Positions 1-8,772 of a stretch of 64,000 nucleotides of DNA are shown piece after piece; positions within the stretch are counted from its first letter, which is position 1, and each line of letters opens with the position of its first letter. The DNA comes from Kaistia terrae (lineage in GTDB: Bacteria > Pseudomonadota > Alphaproteobacteria > Rhizobiales > Kaistiaceae). The notes beneath the pieces were generated by a model, which had not been told where the DNA came from, ran no database searches, and saw only the letters and a program-made list of their open reading frames with translations. The stretch covers positions 248,001 to 312,000 of the forward strand of contig NZ_JAPKNH010000005.1 in assembly GCF_026344005.1 (NCBI RefSeq). The letters run 5' to 3'. A program made the position numbers and the translations under genes.

Positions 1-1
1 G

Positions 2-328
2 GTCGCCTATGTCGCGGCGAAGCATGGCATTGCCGGTGTCACCAAGACCGTCGCGCTCGAAGTCGCCGACAAGGGTATCACCGTCAACGCCATCTGCCCC
101 GGCTATGTCTGGACGCCGCTGGTCGAGAAGCAGATCCCGGCCACTGCCGCGGCGCGCGGCATGACGGAAGAACAGGTGAAGAAGGACGTGATCCTCGCCG
201 CGCAGCCGACCAAGGAATTCGTCACCGTCGAGGAAGTGGCAGCGCTGGCGCTGTTCCTGACGACGCATGGTGCGCGCAGCATCACCGGCTCGCTGCAATC
301 GATCGACGGCGGCTGGACCGCGGCATGA
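2..328 (+). CDS. bdhA: D-beta-hydroxybutyrate dehydrogenase, 3' part (5' end outside window)
   Basis: C-terminal 108 residues of a classical short-chain dehydrogenase. The reading frame enters from the left edge at base 2. The catalytic Tyr-X3-Lys (Y-V-A-A-K) is at visible residues 3-7, followed by the ICPGYVWTPLVEKQIP stretch typical of 3-hydroxybutyrate dehydrogenases and the terminal GG-W substrate-loop region. The enzyme oxidises (R)-3-hydroxybutyrate to acetoacetate with NAD in the cytoplasm, the first step in using monomers released from polyhydroxybutyrate. The stop TGA overlaps the start of the next gene (ATGA), so the two are probably translationally coupled. phaA, phaB and phaR lie about 38 kb away in the same window, which fits a PHB-storing organism. 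The family assignment is strong; the exact substrate is inferred from the conserved motif. Confidence 0.88.
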   Translation, partial: VAYVAAKHGIAGVTKTVALEVADKGITVNAICPGYVWTPLVEKQIPATAAARGMTEEQVKKDVILAAQPTKEFVTVEEVAALALFLTTHGARSITGSLQSIDGGWTAA

Positions 329-1353
329 GCGCCACGGCAACCGCGCAGAAGACGATCAATCTCGGCCTGCAGGGCGGTGGTGCGCATGGCGCCTTCACCT
401 GGGGCGTGCTCGACCGGCTGCTGGAAGATGGTCGCCTCGCTTTCGAGGGCATCTCCGGCACCAGCGCCGGCGCGCTGAATGCCGTGGCGCTGGCCGATGG
501 CTTTGCACGCGATGGCGCGGCCGGGGCGCGTTCCCGATTGCAGGAATTCTGGATGCGCGTGAGTGCTGCCGGGCGCCCCGGCGCGTCGGCGCGCGATTTC
601 ATCGGCGCCTGGATGGGCGCGTGGCGGGTTCCCGCCATGCAGCCTTTTCACATGATCGAGGCGATGACGAATTTCGCCTCGCCCTATGGCTTCAACCCGA
701 CGAACATCAACCCGCTGCGTGAGATCGTCGTCGAGATGGTCGATTTCGAGCGTGTGCGCAGCTGCGCCTCGCCAAAACTGTTCATTTCGGCGACCGCGGT
801 CAAAACCGGCAAGATCAAGGTTTTCTCGGGCAACGACATAACGGCCGATGCGGTGATGGCGTCGGCGTGCCTGCCCTATCTGTTCCAGACGGTGGAGGTT
901 GATGGCGAGCCCTATTGGGACGGCGGCTTCATGGGAAACCCGGCCTTGTTCCCGTTCTTTACCGAAACGAAGGCGGCTGACATCCTGCTGGTCCAGATCA
1001 ACCCGATCGAACGCAGCGCCGTGCCGACTTCGGCCAAGGAGATCCTCGAACGAATGAGCGAGATCACCTTCAACGCCTCGCTGCTGCGCGAATTCCGCGC
1101 CATCGATTTCGTCAACCGGATGCTGGGCGAAGGCAGGCTCGACGCCGACCACTATCGCCACAACCGGGTCCACCGCATCGATGGCGGCAAGGCATTGCAG
1201 AGTTTTTCCGCCTCGACCAAGTTCGACACGTCTCGCGCCTTCTTCGAAGAGCTTTTCGCGGGTGGTCGCGAGGCGGCCGACGATTGGCTCCGGGCGCATT
1301 TTTCCGATATTGGCGTCCGCGACACCGTCAATTTGAGGGCGCAGTTCCAATGA
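325..1353 (+). CDS. Patatin-like phospholipase family protein
   Basis: 342-residue serine hydrolase of the patatin fold. The oxyanion-hole glycine motif GGGAHG is at residues 17-22, the nucleophile elbow G-T-S-A-G has Ser47, and the dyad Asp lies in D-G-G at Asp199. No signal peptide is visible, so it is probably cytoplasmic. The family hydrolyses acyl esters of lipids. Its 4-base overlap with the hydroxybutyrate dehydrogenase gene suggests a linked role, possibly on PHB granules or short acyl esters, but that is inference. Its own stop overlaps the next start (ATGA at 1350). Start chosen at the overlapping ATG because the patatin motif begins soon after it. Confidence 0.9.
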   Translation: MSATATAQKTINLGLQGGGAHGAFTWGVLDRLLEDGRLAFEGISGTSAGALNAVALADGFARDGAAGARSRLQEFWMRVSAAGRPGASARDFIGAWMGAWRVPAMQPFHMIEAMTNFASPYGFNPTNINPLREIVVEMVDFERVRSCASPKLFISATAVKTGKIKVFSGNDITADAVMASACLPYLFQTVEVDGEPYWDGGFMGNPALFPFFTETKAADILLVQINPIERSAVPTSAKEILERMSEITFNASLLREFRAIDFVNRMLGEGRLDADHYRHNRVHRIDGGKALQSFSASTKFDTSRAFFEELFAGGREAADDWLRAHFSDIGVRDTVNLRAQFQ

Positions 1354-1838
1354 CCGATGTGCTGATTTCGAACCTTGCCGCGCGTCCCGAATTCATCGGA
1401 ACGGTGGCCGATCGCATGTGGCATGCCTGGTGGCGCGAGGCGGGCGAGCCGCTGGCGACGCTGCTTGGCCATCTGCGCGCGTTCAGGACCGATGTCATCC
1501 CGCTCGGCGTCGTGGCCCATCGGGGCGATGAGTTCGTGGGGTCTGCGATCCTGATTGACAGCGATGTCGAGGAGCGGCCGCAATATACGCCGTGGCTCGC
1601 GGCGCTCTGGGTCGAACCGGCGGAGCGGATGCGCGGCATGGGCGAGGCGCTGTCGCAGCGCATCGTCGACGAGGCGGTGGCGCTCGGCTTCGACCGGATC
1701 CACCTCTGCGCCGTGCCGGAAAAGAGCGACTATTACGCCAGGCGCGGCTGGATCGAGGTCGAGCGGGGCGTGGGTCCGCATCAACTGGTGATCTTTGTCC
1801 GGCACCTCGGCGTCTCGACGGAAACTCCTGACGCGTAA
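1350..1838 (+). CDS. GNAT family N-acetyltransferase
   Basis: 162 residues with the GNAT fold: a central acetyl-CoA loop region WVEPAERMRGMGEALSQR (R-X-X-G-X-G/A type) and a C-terminal segment DRIHLCAVPEKSDYYARRGW, where the Y-Y-A-R-R-G-W pattern is typical of strand 6-7 of GNATs. An in-frame start 66 bases upstream exists, but the ATG at 1350 overlaps the patatin stop and gives a family-length N terminus, so I chose it. Third gene of the probable bdhA-patatin-GNAT operon. Acyl acceptor unknown. A class D palindromic element lies just downstream. Confidence 0.8.
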   Translation: MTDVLISNLAARPEFIGTVADRMWHAWWREAGEPLATLLGHLRAFRTDVIPLGVVAHRGDEFVGSAILIDSDVEERPQYTPWLAALWVEPAERMRGMGEALSQRIVDEAVALGFDRIHLCAVPEKSDYYARRGWIEVERGVGPHQLVIFVRHLGVSTETPDA

Positions 1839-1848
1839 CTCGTTGTTG

Positions 1849-1900
1849 GATCGCGTTTTCTTCACGAAAACCGGTATCCACTTCGCTCGACAACGCTCTC
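1849..1900. repeat. Class D palindromic element, copy 1
   Basis: GCGTTTTC...CGACAACGC with an inner ACCGGTATCCACTTCGCTCG core. It is nearly identical to the element at 26801-26865 and forms an imperfect hairpin. It lies about 10 bases after the GNAT stop, in the orientation opposite to the other three copies relative to their upstream gene. Confidence 0.75.
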
Positions 1901-1994
1901 GCCAAGCTCAGCCTTTTGCGATCTGGCGACGCATCGTGTTAGATCGCGGGCGAGGATCCAGACACATCCAGAACAATCCAATCGGGCGGAATAC

Positions 1995-2933
1995 ATGGCC
2001 AAGAAGAAAATCGCGATCATCGGGCTCGGCAAGATCACCCAGGACCAGCATTTGCCGGTGATCGACAAGGGCGGTGACTTCGAGGTCGCCGCGGTCGTCA
2101 GCCAGCGTGGCCTGAGCCACAACGGCGTGCCGAGCTTCAAGACAGCGGCCGAACTTTATGCGGCGATGCCGGAGATCGAGATCGTCTCGGTCAACACGCC
2201 GCCGGACGTCCGCCACACCATCGCCCGCGAGGCGCTCGAGGCCGGCAAGCATGTCCTGCTCGAGAAGCCGCCGGCGGCGACGCTTGCCGAATTCGAGGAT
2301 CTGAAGGCGTTCGCCGCGTCGAAGGGCAAGGTTCTGTTCGCCACCTGGCATTCGCAGTTCAATCCGGCCGTCGACGAGGCCAAGGCCCTGCTCGCCAGGG
2401 ACGGCGTGCGCTCGGTAAAGATCGAGTGGCGCGAAGACGTCAAGAAGTGGCATCCCGGCCAGGAATGGATCTGGGAACCGGGTGGCTTCGGCGTGTTTGA
2501 TCCCGGCATCAATGCCCTGTCGATCTTCGTCAAGATCCTGCCGTTTGCGCCCTTCGTGAAGTCGGCGACGCTGACCTATCCGGAAAACCGCCAGACGCCG
2601 ATCGCCGCCAAGCTCGTCTTCGGCAGCGCCGAGGCAGCACAGCCGGCGCTCACCGCCGACTTTGACTGGCGCGAGCAGGGCGACGAGAAGTGGCACATGA
2701 CGATCGAGACCGCCGCCGGCCAGAAGCTTCGCCTTTTCAAGGGCGGCGCTGCGCTTGAGGTCGATGGCAAGCTCGTGGTCGAGGCGCCGAGCGAGGAATA
2801 TGAGCGGATCTACGCTCATTTCGCCGAGCTGCTGGCGTCGGGGACAAGCGATGTCGACGGCGCGCCGCTCCGCCTGGTTGCGGATGCGATGCTGGTCGGC
2901 CGGCGCGACGTGACGGAGGCCTTCAGCTGGTAG
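1995..2933 (+). CDS. L-arabinose / D-galactose 1-dehydrogenase (Gfo/Idh/MocA family)
   Basis: 312 residues. Rossmann N terminus IIGLGKITQDQHLP (residues 6-19), the EKPP motif with the conserved catalytic-site Lys in HVLLEKPPAAT, then ATWHSQFNPAVDEA and EDVKKWHPGQEWIWEPGGFG and VFDPGINALSIF. These blocks match what I remember of the Azospirillum L-arabinose 1-dehydrogenase, which also acts on D-galactose, more closely than other Gfo/Idh/MocA subfamilies. The predicted reaction is NAD(P)-dependent oxidation of the sugar at C1 to the lactone, the first step of the non-phosphorylative pathway. No lactonase or dehydratase is adjacent, though an altronate-dehydratase-type enzyme lies 11 kb away. 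Length agrees with the family (about 309). Substrate preference is inference. Confidence 0.82.
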   Translation: MAKKKIAIIGLGKITQDQHLPVIDKGGDFEVAAVVSQRGLSHNGVPSFKTAAELYAAMPEIEIVSVNTPPDVRHTIAREALEAGKHVLLEKPPAATLAEFEDLKAFAASKGKVLFATWHSQFNPAVDEAKALLARDGVRSVKIEWREDVKKWHPGQEWIWEPGGFGVFDPGINALSIFVKILPFAPFVKSATLTYPENRQTPIAAKLVFGSAEAAQPALTADFDWREQGDEKWHMTIETAAGQKLRLFKGGAALEVDGKLVVEAPSEEYERIYAHFAELLASGTSDVDGAPLRLVADAMLVGRRDVTEAFSW

Positions 2934-3014
2934 GGGAAGGCGACCCGCGACGCCGCGCTGGAACGGAATGCCTTTGGATTGCGTTGCTTATCGTCAGGTC
3001 CTGACGCGAGGCAA

Positions 3015-4418
3015 ATGTTGACCAAGAGACGGGCGGGCACAGCGATGGCAAGTTTGCGGGTCCTGACGTTCGGGGCGGGCGGCGTTCTGGCTGCCCTCCT
3101 TGTCGGCGTGACGCCCTTCGAGGCGCATGCGATCACGCCCGACGAACTGTTCCAGAAGGTCATTCCCAAGGTCGATAAATCGTCAGAGCGGACCCCGGCG
3201 AAGCGGAAGCCGCCCCGGGTCGCGCCGGCGAGCGCCCCTGCCAGGAACCTGCCTGTCAAGGATGCGGCCTCCGGCAAATCCGTGCCGACGTCGGTGGCGG
3301 CGGAACCCGCCAAGCCTGTTAACTCCCCGTTACCCATCCGTCGCCCTGTCGTTGACGGCGAGGCCGCCGACGCTCCGGCCCCGGCTGTCAAAGCTTCGAT
3401 CACGACGCCCTTGCCCCGGGCAAAGCCGGCGGAGGACCGCAAGGCGGCCGGACTGGTCGCCATACCCGCGCCGCCCGACGCCGCTATCGGCACGGTGAAG
3501 ACCGTTTCCGTCCCGGCCGATCCATCCTTGGCCGCGGGTGCGCTCGCTGCCACCTCCGACCTTGCCGGCGCGGTCCGGGCCGATCCGCCGACCGAAGGTC
3601 AACTGGCCTTCGCGCCGCCGGTTCTGCCGACGCTGCTGAAGCCGGCCCAGAGCCGCAATGTCGATGGCAGCCTGAAGAAGGGTGACCGGCTGCCGCCGCC
3701 GGAGAAGCAGGCAGCCCTTGCCCCGGCCGATACAAAGCCGGCGGACAAGCCGGCAGAGGAAAAGCTGGTCGTCGCTGAAGACGCATCGCCGTCATTGCCG
3801 ACGCCGCGGCGAAAACCCGAAATCATATTGGCCGCGCTGACGCCAAGGATCGAGTTGGCATTGCCGGAAGGGCTAGCCGCCTGCAAGGCGTCGATGAGCG
3901 GGTTGAAGATCTCGGCCTCCGCCCTGCCGGCGATCCATGCCGGAAGCTGCGGTGGGCCGGACCCGTTCGACGTGACGGCGCTCGAAGGTGGCAAGGTCGA
4001 TCTGGAGCCGGCGGCGAAGATCAACTGCGCTGTGGCGACAACGCTCGCCCGCTGGGTCGAGCAAGACATCCAGCCTTCGGCCGTCGCGACCCTGGGCGGC
4101 CGCGTCACGGCGCTTCGGGTTGCCGATTCCTATTCCTGCCGCGGTCGCAATCGCGTCGTGAATGCAAAACTGTCCGAACACGCGTTTCTCAACGCCGTCG
4201 ATATCGGCGCTTTCGAGGTGAACGGGCGCTGGGTGACGGTGACCAAGGCGAAGGACCGCACGGACAAGGAAGACACGTTCCTCAAGGCGGCCCGCGTCTC
4301 GGCCTGCGACAAGTTCAATACGGTGCTCGGGCCAGGCTCTGACGGATACCACGAGGACCACTACCACCTCGACCTTCGCCAGCGCGGCAAGGGCGGCGGC
4401 CGGAAGTATTGCCACTAG
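3015..4418 (+). CDS. Extensin-like C-terminal domain protein, secreted
   Basis: 467 residues from the ATG at 3015, preceded by GAGGC as ribosome binding site; a TTG at 2979 is possible but less likely. Residues about 10-38 are a signal peptide ending near F-E-A-H-A. Residues about 45-280 are a low-complexity Pro/Ala/Lys linker. The C-terminal about 170 residues form the Extensin-like_C domain, with paired cysteines (AACKASMSGL, GSCGGPD, INCAVA, YSCRGR) and a final H-E-D-H-Y-H-L-D motif resembling the metal ligands of M15-type peptidases. Probably periplasmic or cell-wall associated. Activity is unproven for the family; a role in peptidoglycan is inference. Confidence 0.85.
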   Translation: MLTKRRAGTAMASLRVLTFGAGGVLAALLVGVTPFEAHAITPDELFQKVIPKVDKSSERTPAKRKPPRVAPASAPARNLPVKDAASGKSVPTSVAAEPAKPVNSPLPIRRPVVDGEAADAPAPAVKASITTPLPRAKPAEDRKAAGLVAIPAPPDAAIGTVKTVSVPADPSLAAGALAATSDLAGAVRADPPTEGQLAFAPPVLPTLLKPAQSRNVDGSLKKGDRLPPPEKQAALAPADTKPADKPAEEKLVVAEDASPSLPTPRRKPEIILAALTPRIELALPEGLAACKASMSGLKISASALPAIHAGSCGGPDPFDVTALEGGKVDLEPAAKINCAVATTLARWVEQDIQPSAVATLGGRVTALRVADSYSCRGRNRVVNAKLSEHAFLNAVDIGAFEVNGRWVTVTKAKDRTDKEDTFLKAARVSACDKFNTVLGPGSDGYHEDHYHLDLRQRGKGGGRKYCH

Positions 4419-4434
4419 GGCAGATGGCGTTCCG

Positions 4435-4483
4435 CTGGACCCTCCTTCGAGGCTTCGCTGCGCGAAGCACCTCAGGATGATGG
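4435..4483. repeat. Class A REP-like palindrome, copy A1
   Basis: Starts with TGGACCCTCCTTCGAGG and ends CACCTCAGGATGATGG, with a variable hairpin GCTTCGC/GCGAAGC between. It lies just after the extensin-like gene. Confidence 0.85.
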
Positions 4484-4587
4484 CCGGAAGGGGCGAGTAG
4501 TTTGGGCGCCCCCCGTAAGCCGTTGACTCACTAAATCGGCTTGCTCTCTCTCGAAGCGGTCCTCACACTTCCATCCAACCGCACGAT

Positions 4588-4634
4588 CATCATCCTGAGG
4601 TGCCCGGCGAAGCCGGGCCTCGAAGGAGGGTCCA
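4588..4634. repeat. Class A REP-like palindrome, copy A2
   Basis: Reverse orientation to A1: CATCATCCTGAGGTG, hairpin CCCGGC-GAA-GCCGGG, CCTCGAAGGAGGGTCCA. Its end abuts the AGGAGG ribosome binding site of the GIY-YIG gene. Confidence 0.88.
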
Positions 4635-4643
4635 GGAGGCTCC

Positions 4644-4943
4644 TTGGGCGCGTCCGTTTACATGCTCCGATGCGCGGATGGCTCGTACTACGTCGGCTCG
4701 ACGGCGGCCGAGGACAAGCAGCGCCGGCTGCTGGAGCATCAGTCGGGCGCCCATCGCGGCTATACGTTTTCACGCCGCCCGGTTGAACTGGTCTGGGCCG
4801 AGGATTTCGAGCGCATCACAGACGCGCGCGCAGCCGAGCGACAGCTGAAGGGTTGGTCGCGGGCGAAGAAGGATGCGCTGGTCCTGGGTGACTGGACGCT
4901 GGTGCAGCAACTTGCCAAGCGGCCCGGTGCGCGAAGCTGCTAA
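4644..4943 (+). CDS. Small GIY-YIG family endonuclease
   Basis: 99 residues. VYMLRCADGSYYVGST at residues 5-20 is the GIY-YIG signature (here V-Y-M ... Y-V-G), followed by a conserved Arg/Tyr helix (HQSGAHRGYTFSRRPVELVWAEDF) and the C-terminal A-E-R-Q-L-K-G-W-S-R-A-K-K-DAL block common to the stand-alone UvrC-N-like family. Start is TTG at 4644 with AGGAGG at 4634-4639, four bases upstream; no ATG fits the motif position. Expected activity is cleavage of structured or branched DNA, physiological role unknown. The gene lies between class A repeat copies on both sides. Confidence 0.87.
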   Translation: MGASVYMLRCADGSYYVGSTAAEDKQRRLLEHQSGAHRGYTFSRRPVELVWAEDFERITDARAAERQLKGWSRAKKDALVLGDWTLVQQLAKRPGARSC

Positions 4944-4964
4944 AGGGGCGCTTTCCGGATTTCA

Positions 4965-5013
4965 CTGGACCCTCCTTCGAGGCCCGGCTCCGCCGGGCAC
5001 CTCAGGATGATGG
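4965..5013. repeat. Class A REP-like palindrome, copy A3
   Basis: TGGACCCTCCTTCGAGG, hairpin CCCGGC-TCC-GCCGGG, CACCTCAGGATGATGG. Inverted relative to A2; the two bracket the GIY-YIG gene. Confidence 0.88.
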
Positions 5014-5094
5014 GGGAGGGTGGAGCACATAAGGATGAGCGGAGCTGTCAGGCCAGGGCAGCCCTCACTTTGAGCTCTGCCGCAACCCCTCAAC

Positions 5095-5142
5095 CATCAT
5101 CCTGAGGTGCTTCGCATAGCGAAGCCTCGAAGGAGGGTCCAG
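5095..5142. repeat. Class A REP-like palindrome, copy A4
   Basis: CATCATCCTGAGGTGCTTCGC, then GCGAAGCCTCGAAGGAGGGTCCAG. It forms an inverted pair with A3 in the convergent gap between the GIY-YIG gene and pyc. Confidence 0.87.
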
Positions 5143-5168
5143 CGGACCTCGGCACCTCAGGGGTTGAA

Positions 5169-5200
5169 CGGGACGCGGCGTTTCAAAGAACCGCGTCCCG
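5169..5200 (-). terminator. GC-rich hairpin after pyc, possible terminator
   Basis: CGGGACGCGG at 5169-5178 pairs perfectly with CCGCGTCCCG at 5191-5200, with a 12-base loop, just past the pyc stop. No run of T follows on the minus strand, so termination activity is uncertain. Confidence 0.4.
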
Positions 5201-5209
5201 AAATCTGCC

Positions 5210-8200
5210 CTAGCCGAACACCACCAAGAGGTCCTTGGCGTCGATCTGGCTGCCGGCGTGGACCAGGACTTCGGCGATCGTGCCGTCGCGGTCGGCGTGG
5301 ATGGCGGTTTCCATCTTCATCGCCTCAATCGACAGCAGCACGTCGCCGGCCTTGACCGTCTGGCCGGCCTTGACCGCGAGCGTCGAGACGACCCCCGGCA
5401 TCGGCGCCGCCACATGGTTCGGATTGCCGTCATCGGCCTTGCGCTTGGCGACGACCGAGCCGGCATTGGCGCGATCGGGGACCTTGATGACGCGCGGCTG
5501 GCCGTTCAGCTCGAAGAAGACGCGGATCAGGCCTTCCTCATCGGCGTCGCCGATCGCCTGCATCCGGATCACCATGGTCTTGCCCTTTTCGAGCTCGACC
5601 AAAATCTCCTCGCCGACCGGCAGGCCGTAGAAATAGACCGGGGTCGGCAGGACGCTGGTCGGTCCCCAGTTCTGCAAGCCCTTGGCGAAGTCGGTGAAGA
5701 CCTTCGGATACATCAGGTAGGAGGCGAGGGCGAAATCGTCGATGTCGCCATTGCCGACCTTTTCCTTGGCCGTCTTGCGCTCGGCCTCGAGATCGGCCGC
5801 CGCGATCAGCGAACCCGGGCGCGCCGTCGACGGCTTCTCGCCCTTCAGCGCCTTCTTCTGGATGCCTTCGGGCCAACCGCCCGGCGGCTGGCCGAGATCG
5901 CCGCGCATCATCTGCACGACCGAATCCGGGAAGGCGATGTCCTTGGCCGGGTTCTCGACATCGGCAACGGAGAGGTTCTGCGACACCATCATCAGCGCCA
6001 TGTCGCCGACGACCTTGGAGGACGGCGTCACCTTGACGATGTCGCCGAACATCTGGTTGACGTCGGCATAGGCCTGCGCGACCTCGTGCCAGCGCGTGTC
6101 GAGGCCGAGGGAGCGGGCCTGTTCCTTCAGATTGGTGAACTGGCCGCCCGGCATCTCATGCAGATAGACTTCCGAAGCACCAGCCCGGAGGTCGCTCTCG
6201 AAGGCGGCGTACTGGCCGCGCACGGCTTCCCAATAGAACGAGATCTGGCGGATCGCGTCGGGATCCAGCCCGGTGTCGCGATCCGAACCCTTCAGCGCTT
6301 CGACGATCGAGCCGAGGCAGGGCTGCGAGGTGAGGCCGGAGAGCGCGTCCATCGCCGCGTCGACGGCGTCGACACCGGCTTCCACGGCTGCCAGCACGGT
6401 CGCGGCCGAAATGCCGGACGTGTCATGCGTATGCAGGTGGATCGGCAGGTCGGTTTCGGAGCGCAGCGTCGTGATCAGCTTCTTGGCAGCGGCCGGCTTC
6501 AGCAGGCCGGCCATGTCCTTGAGGCCGATGACGTGGGCGCCTGCCTGCTCCAGTTCCTTGGCGAGCGCGACATAGTACTTCAAATCGTACTTGGCGCGGT
6601 CGGGATCGAGGATGTCGCCGGTGTAGCAGATCGCCGCCTCGAGGACCTTGCCCTCTTCGCGGACCGCGTCCATCGAGACGCGCATGTTCTCGACCCAGTT
6701 CAGGCAGTCGAACACGCGGAACAGGTCGACGCCGCCGGATGCCGCCTGCTTGACGAAGAACTTGACCACGTTGTCGGCATAGTTGGTGTAGCCGACGCCA
6801 TTGGCACCGCGCAGCAGCATCTGCAGCAGGATGTTCGGCGCTTGCTCGCGCACCATGGCGAGCCGCTCCCACGGGTCTTCCGTGAGGAAGCGCATGGAAA
6901 CGTCGAAGGTGGCGCCGCCCCAGCATTCGAGGCTCAGCAGTCCCGGCAGGCCGCGTGCATAGGCGTCGGCGATGCCGACGATGTCATGCGTGCGCATGCG
7001 GGTGGCGAGCAGCGATTGGTGCGCATCGCGCATGGTCGTGTCGGTGATCAGGACGCGGCTTTCGGCGCGCATCCACTTGGCGAGCGCCTCCGGGCCGTGC
7101 GCGTCGAGGTATTGCTTGGTGCCGGGCGCCGGGTCGGCGGCGAAATGCGGGATCACCTTGGCGAGCGCATCGGACTTCGGCTTGACGCGGCCGCGCGTCT
7201 CGGGATGGCCGTTGACGGTGACGTCGGCGATGTAGTTGAGCAGCTTGGTGCCGCGATCGCGACGGCGCACGGCCGAGAATAGCTCCGGCGTCGTGTCGAT
7301 GAAGCGCGTCGTGTAGGAGTTATCGCGGAACTGCGGGTGGTTGATGATGTTGGCGACGAAGGTCAGGTTGGTCGCAACGCCACGGATGCGGAACTCGCGC
7401 AGCGCGCGGTCCATGCGCGAGATCGCCTCCTGCGGCGTCGGCGCCCAGGCGGTGATCTTCTCCAGCAGCGGATCGTAGAAGCGGGTGATCACCGCGCCGG
7501 AATAGGCCGTGCCGCCGTCGAGGCGGATGCCGAAGCCGGACGCCTCGCGATAGGCGGTGATGCGGCCGTAATCGGGGATGAAGTTCTGCTCGGGGTCTTC
7601 CGTGGTGATACGGCACTGCAGGGCATGGCCATTGAGGCGGATGTCCGCCTGCTTCGGCACGCCGGATTCGGCGGTGCCGATGGCGGCGCCCTCGGCGATG
7701 TGGATCTGTGCCTTGACGATGTCGATGCCGGTCACCTGCTCGGTAACGGTATGCTCGACCTGGATGCGCGGATTGACCTCGATGAAGTAGAACTTGCCGG
7801 TATCGGCATCCATCAGGAATTCGACGGTGCCGGCGCCGTAGTAGTTGGACGCCTTGGCGATCTCGACGCCGTGGTCGGTGATGCCCTTGCGCTCGGCCTC
7901 GGAGAGGTAAGGCGCAGGCGCGCGCTCGACGACCTTCTGGTGGCGGCGCTGCACGGAGCAATCGCGCTCGAACAGGTGGACGATGTTGCCGTGTTGGTCG
8001 CCGAGAATCTGCACTTCGACGTGACGGGCGCGCTCGACCAGCTTTTCGAGATAGATCTCGTCCTTGCCGAAGGCGGCCTTGGCCTCGCGCTTGGCGGTGA
8101 TGGCGTCCTTGAGCAGGGTTTCCTCGTCGCGGATGACGCGCATGCCGCGTCCGCCGCCGCCCCAGGATGCCTTCAGCATCAGCGGATAGCCGATGCGGGC

Positions 8201-8665
8201 CGCCTCGGCCTTGATGACTTCCGGATCGTCCGGCAGCGGGTCTGTCGCCGGCATGACGGGAACGCCGGCCGAGATCGCCAGGTTGCGCGCGGCGATCTTG
8301 TTGCCGAGCATGCGCATGGTATCGGGCGACGGGCCGATGAAGATGATGCCGGCTTCGGCGCAAGCCTCGGCGAATTCCGGGCTTTCGGAGAGAAGGCCAT
8401 AGCCGGGGTGAATGGCATCGACCTTCGCCTCGCGGGCGATGCGGATGATGTCGGCGATGTTCAGGTAGGCTTCGATGGGCCCGAGGCCCTTGCCGACCTG
8501 ATAGGCCTCGTCGGCCTTGAAGCGATGTAGCGCGAGCTTGTCTTCTTCGGCGAAGATGGCAACCGTTGTAATGCCGAGTTCATTCGCCGCGCGAAAAACG
8601 CGAATGGCGATTTCGGACCGGTTGGCGACCAGGATTTTCTTGATGGTCACGAATTCCCCCAACAT
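5210..8665 (-). CDS. pyc: Pyruvate carboxylase
   Basis: 1151-residue biotin enzyme that makes oxaloacetate from pyruvate, bicarbonate and ATP (anaplerosis). Domain order is complete. Biotin carboxylase with ATP-grasp spans about residues 6-460 (ILVANRSEIAIRV, KASWGGGGRGMR, EVNPRIQVEHTVTEQ). The pyruvate carboxyltransferase domain spans about 540-810 (DTTMRDAHQSLLATRMRT, LHTHDTSG). The PYC/OADA domain spans about 830-1030. The C-terminal biotinyl domain carries EAMKMET, with the biotinylated Lys1117. The ATG at 8665 is preceded by weak signals. A GTG at 8650 (residue 6) has GGGGGA six bases upstream and begins just before the conserved ILVANRSE, so it may be the true start. It is flanked by class A repeats on both sides. 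Confidence 0.97.
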   Translation of the reverse strand: MLGEFVTIKKILVANRSEIAIRVFRAANELGITTVAIFAEEDKLALHRFKADEAYQVGKGLGPIEAYLNIADIIRIAREAKVDAIHPGYGLLSESPEFAEACAEAGIIFIGPSPDTMRMLGNKIAARNLAISAGVPVMPATDPLPDDPEVIKAEAARIGYPLMLKASWGGGGRGMRVIRDEETLLKDAITAKREAKAAFGKDEIYLEKLVERARHVEVQILGDQHGNIVHLFERDCSVQRRHQKVVERAPAPYLSEAERKGITDHGVEIAKASNYYGAGTVEFLMDADTGKFYFIEVNPRIQVEHTVTEQVTGIDIVKAQIHIAEGAAIGTAESGVPKQADIRLNGHALQCRITTEDPEQNFIPDYGRITAYREASGFGIRLDGGTAYSGAVITRFYDPLLEKITAWAPTPQEAISRMDRALREFRIRGVATNLTFVANIINHPQFRDNSYTTRFIDTTPELFSAVRRRDRGTKLLNYIADVTVNGHPETRGRVKPKSDALAKVIPHFAADPAPGTKQYLDAHGPEALAKWMRAESRVLITDTTMRDAHQSLLATRMRTHDIVGIADAYARGLPGLLSLECWGGATFDVSMRFLTEDPWERLAMVREQAPNILLQMLLRGANGVGYTNYADNVVKFFVKQAASGGVDLFRVFDCLNWVENMRVSMDAVREEGKVLEAAICYTGDILDPDRAKYDLKYYVALAKELEQAGAHVIGLKDMAGLLKPAAAKKLITTLRSETDLPIHLHTHDTSGISAATVLAAVEAGVDAVDAAMDALSGLTSQPCLGSIVEALKGSDRDTGLDPDAIRQISFYWEAVRGQYAAFESDLRAGASEVYLHEMPGGQFTNLKEQARSLGLDTRWHEVAQAYADVNQMFGDIVKVTPSSKVVGDMALMMVSQNLSVADVENPAKDIAFPDSVVQMMRGDLGQPPGGWPEGIQKKALKGEKPSTARPGSLIAAADLEAERKTAKEKVGNGDIDDFALASYLMYPKVFTDFAKGLQNWGPTSVLPTPVYFYGLPVGEEILVELEKGKTMVIRMQAIGDADEEGLIRVFFELNGQPRVIKVPDRANAGSVVAKRKADDGNPNHVAAPMPGVVSTLAVKAGQTVKAGDVLLSIEAMKMETAIHADRDGTIAEVLVHAGSQIDAKDLLVVFG

Positions 8666-8772
8666 TGATCGTGCTGCGTCGCTGCGCGAACGCGCCTCTG
8701 ATGGGAATGATTACAAGGTTTGTGCGGTTGCGAAAAGATCGTAATTTTGCGCTGCAATGCGATGGTAGATCG

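Noticed and set aside
5258-7282. Long plus-strand open frame opposite pyc
   Set aside because: It is the antisense shadow of pyruvate carboxylase; high GC produces open frames on the other strand. The amino-acid pattern (Asp, Arg, Leu, Gly runs) has no domain.
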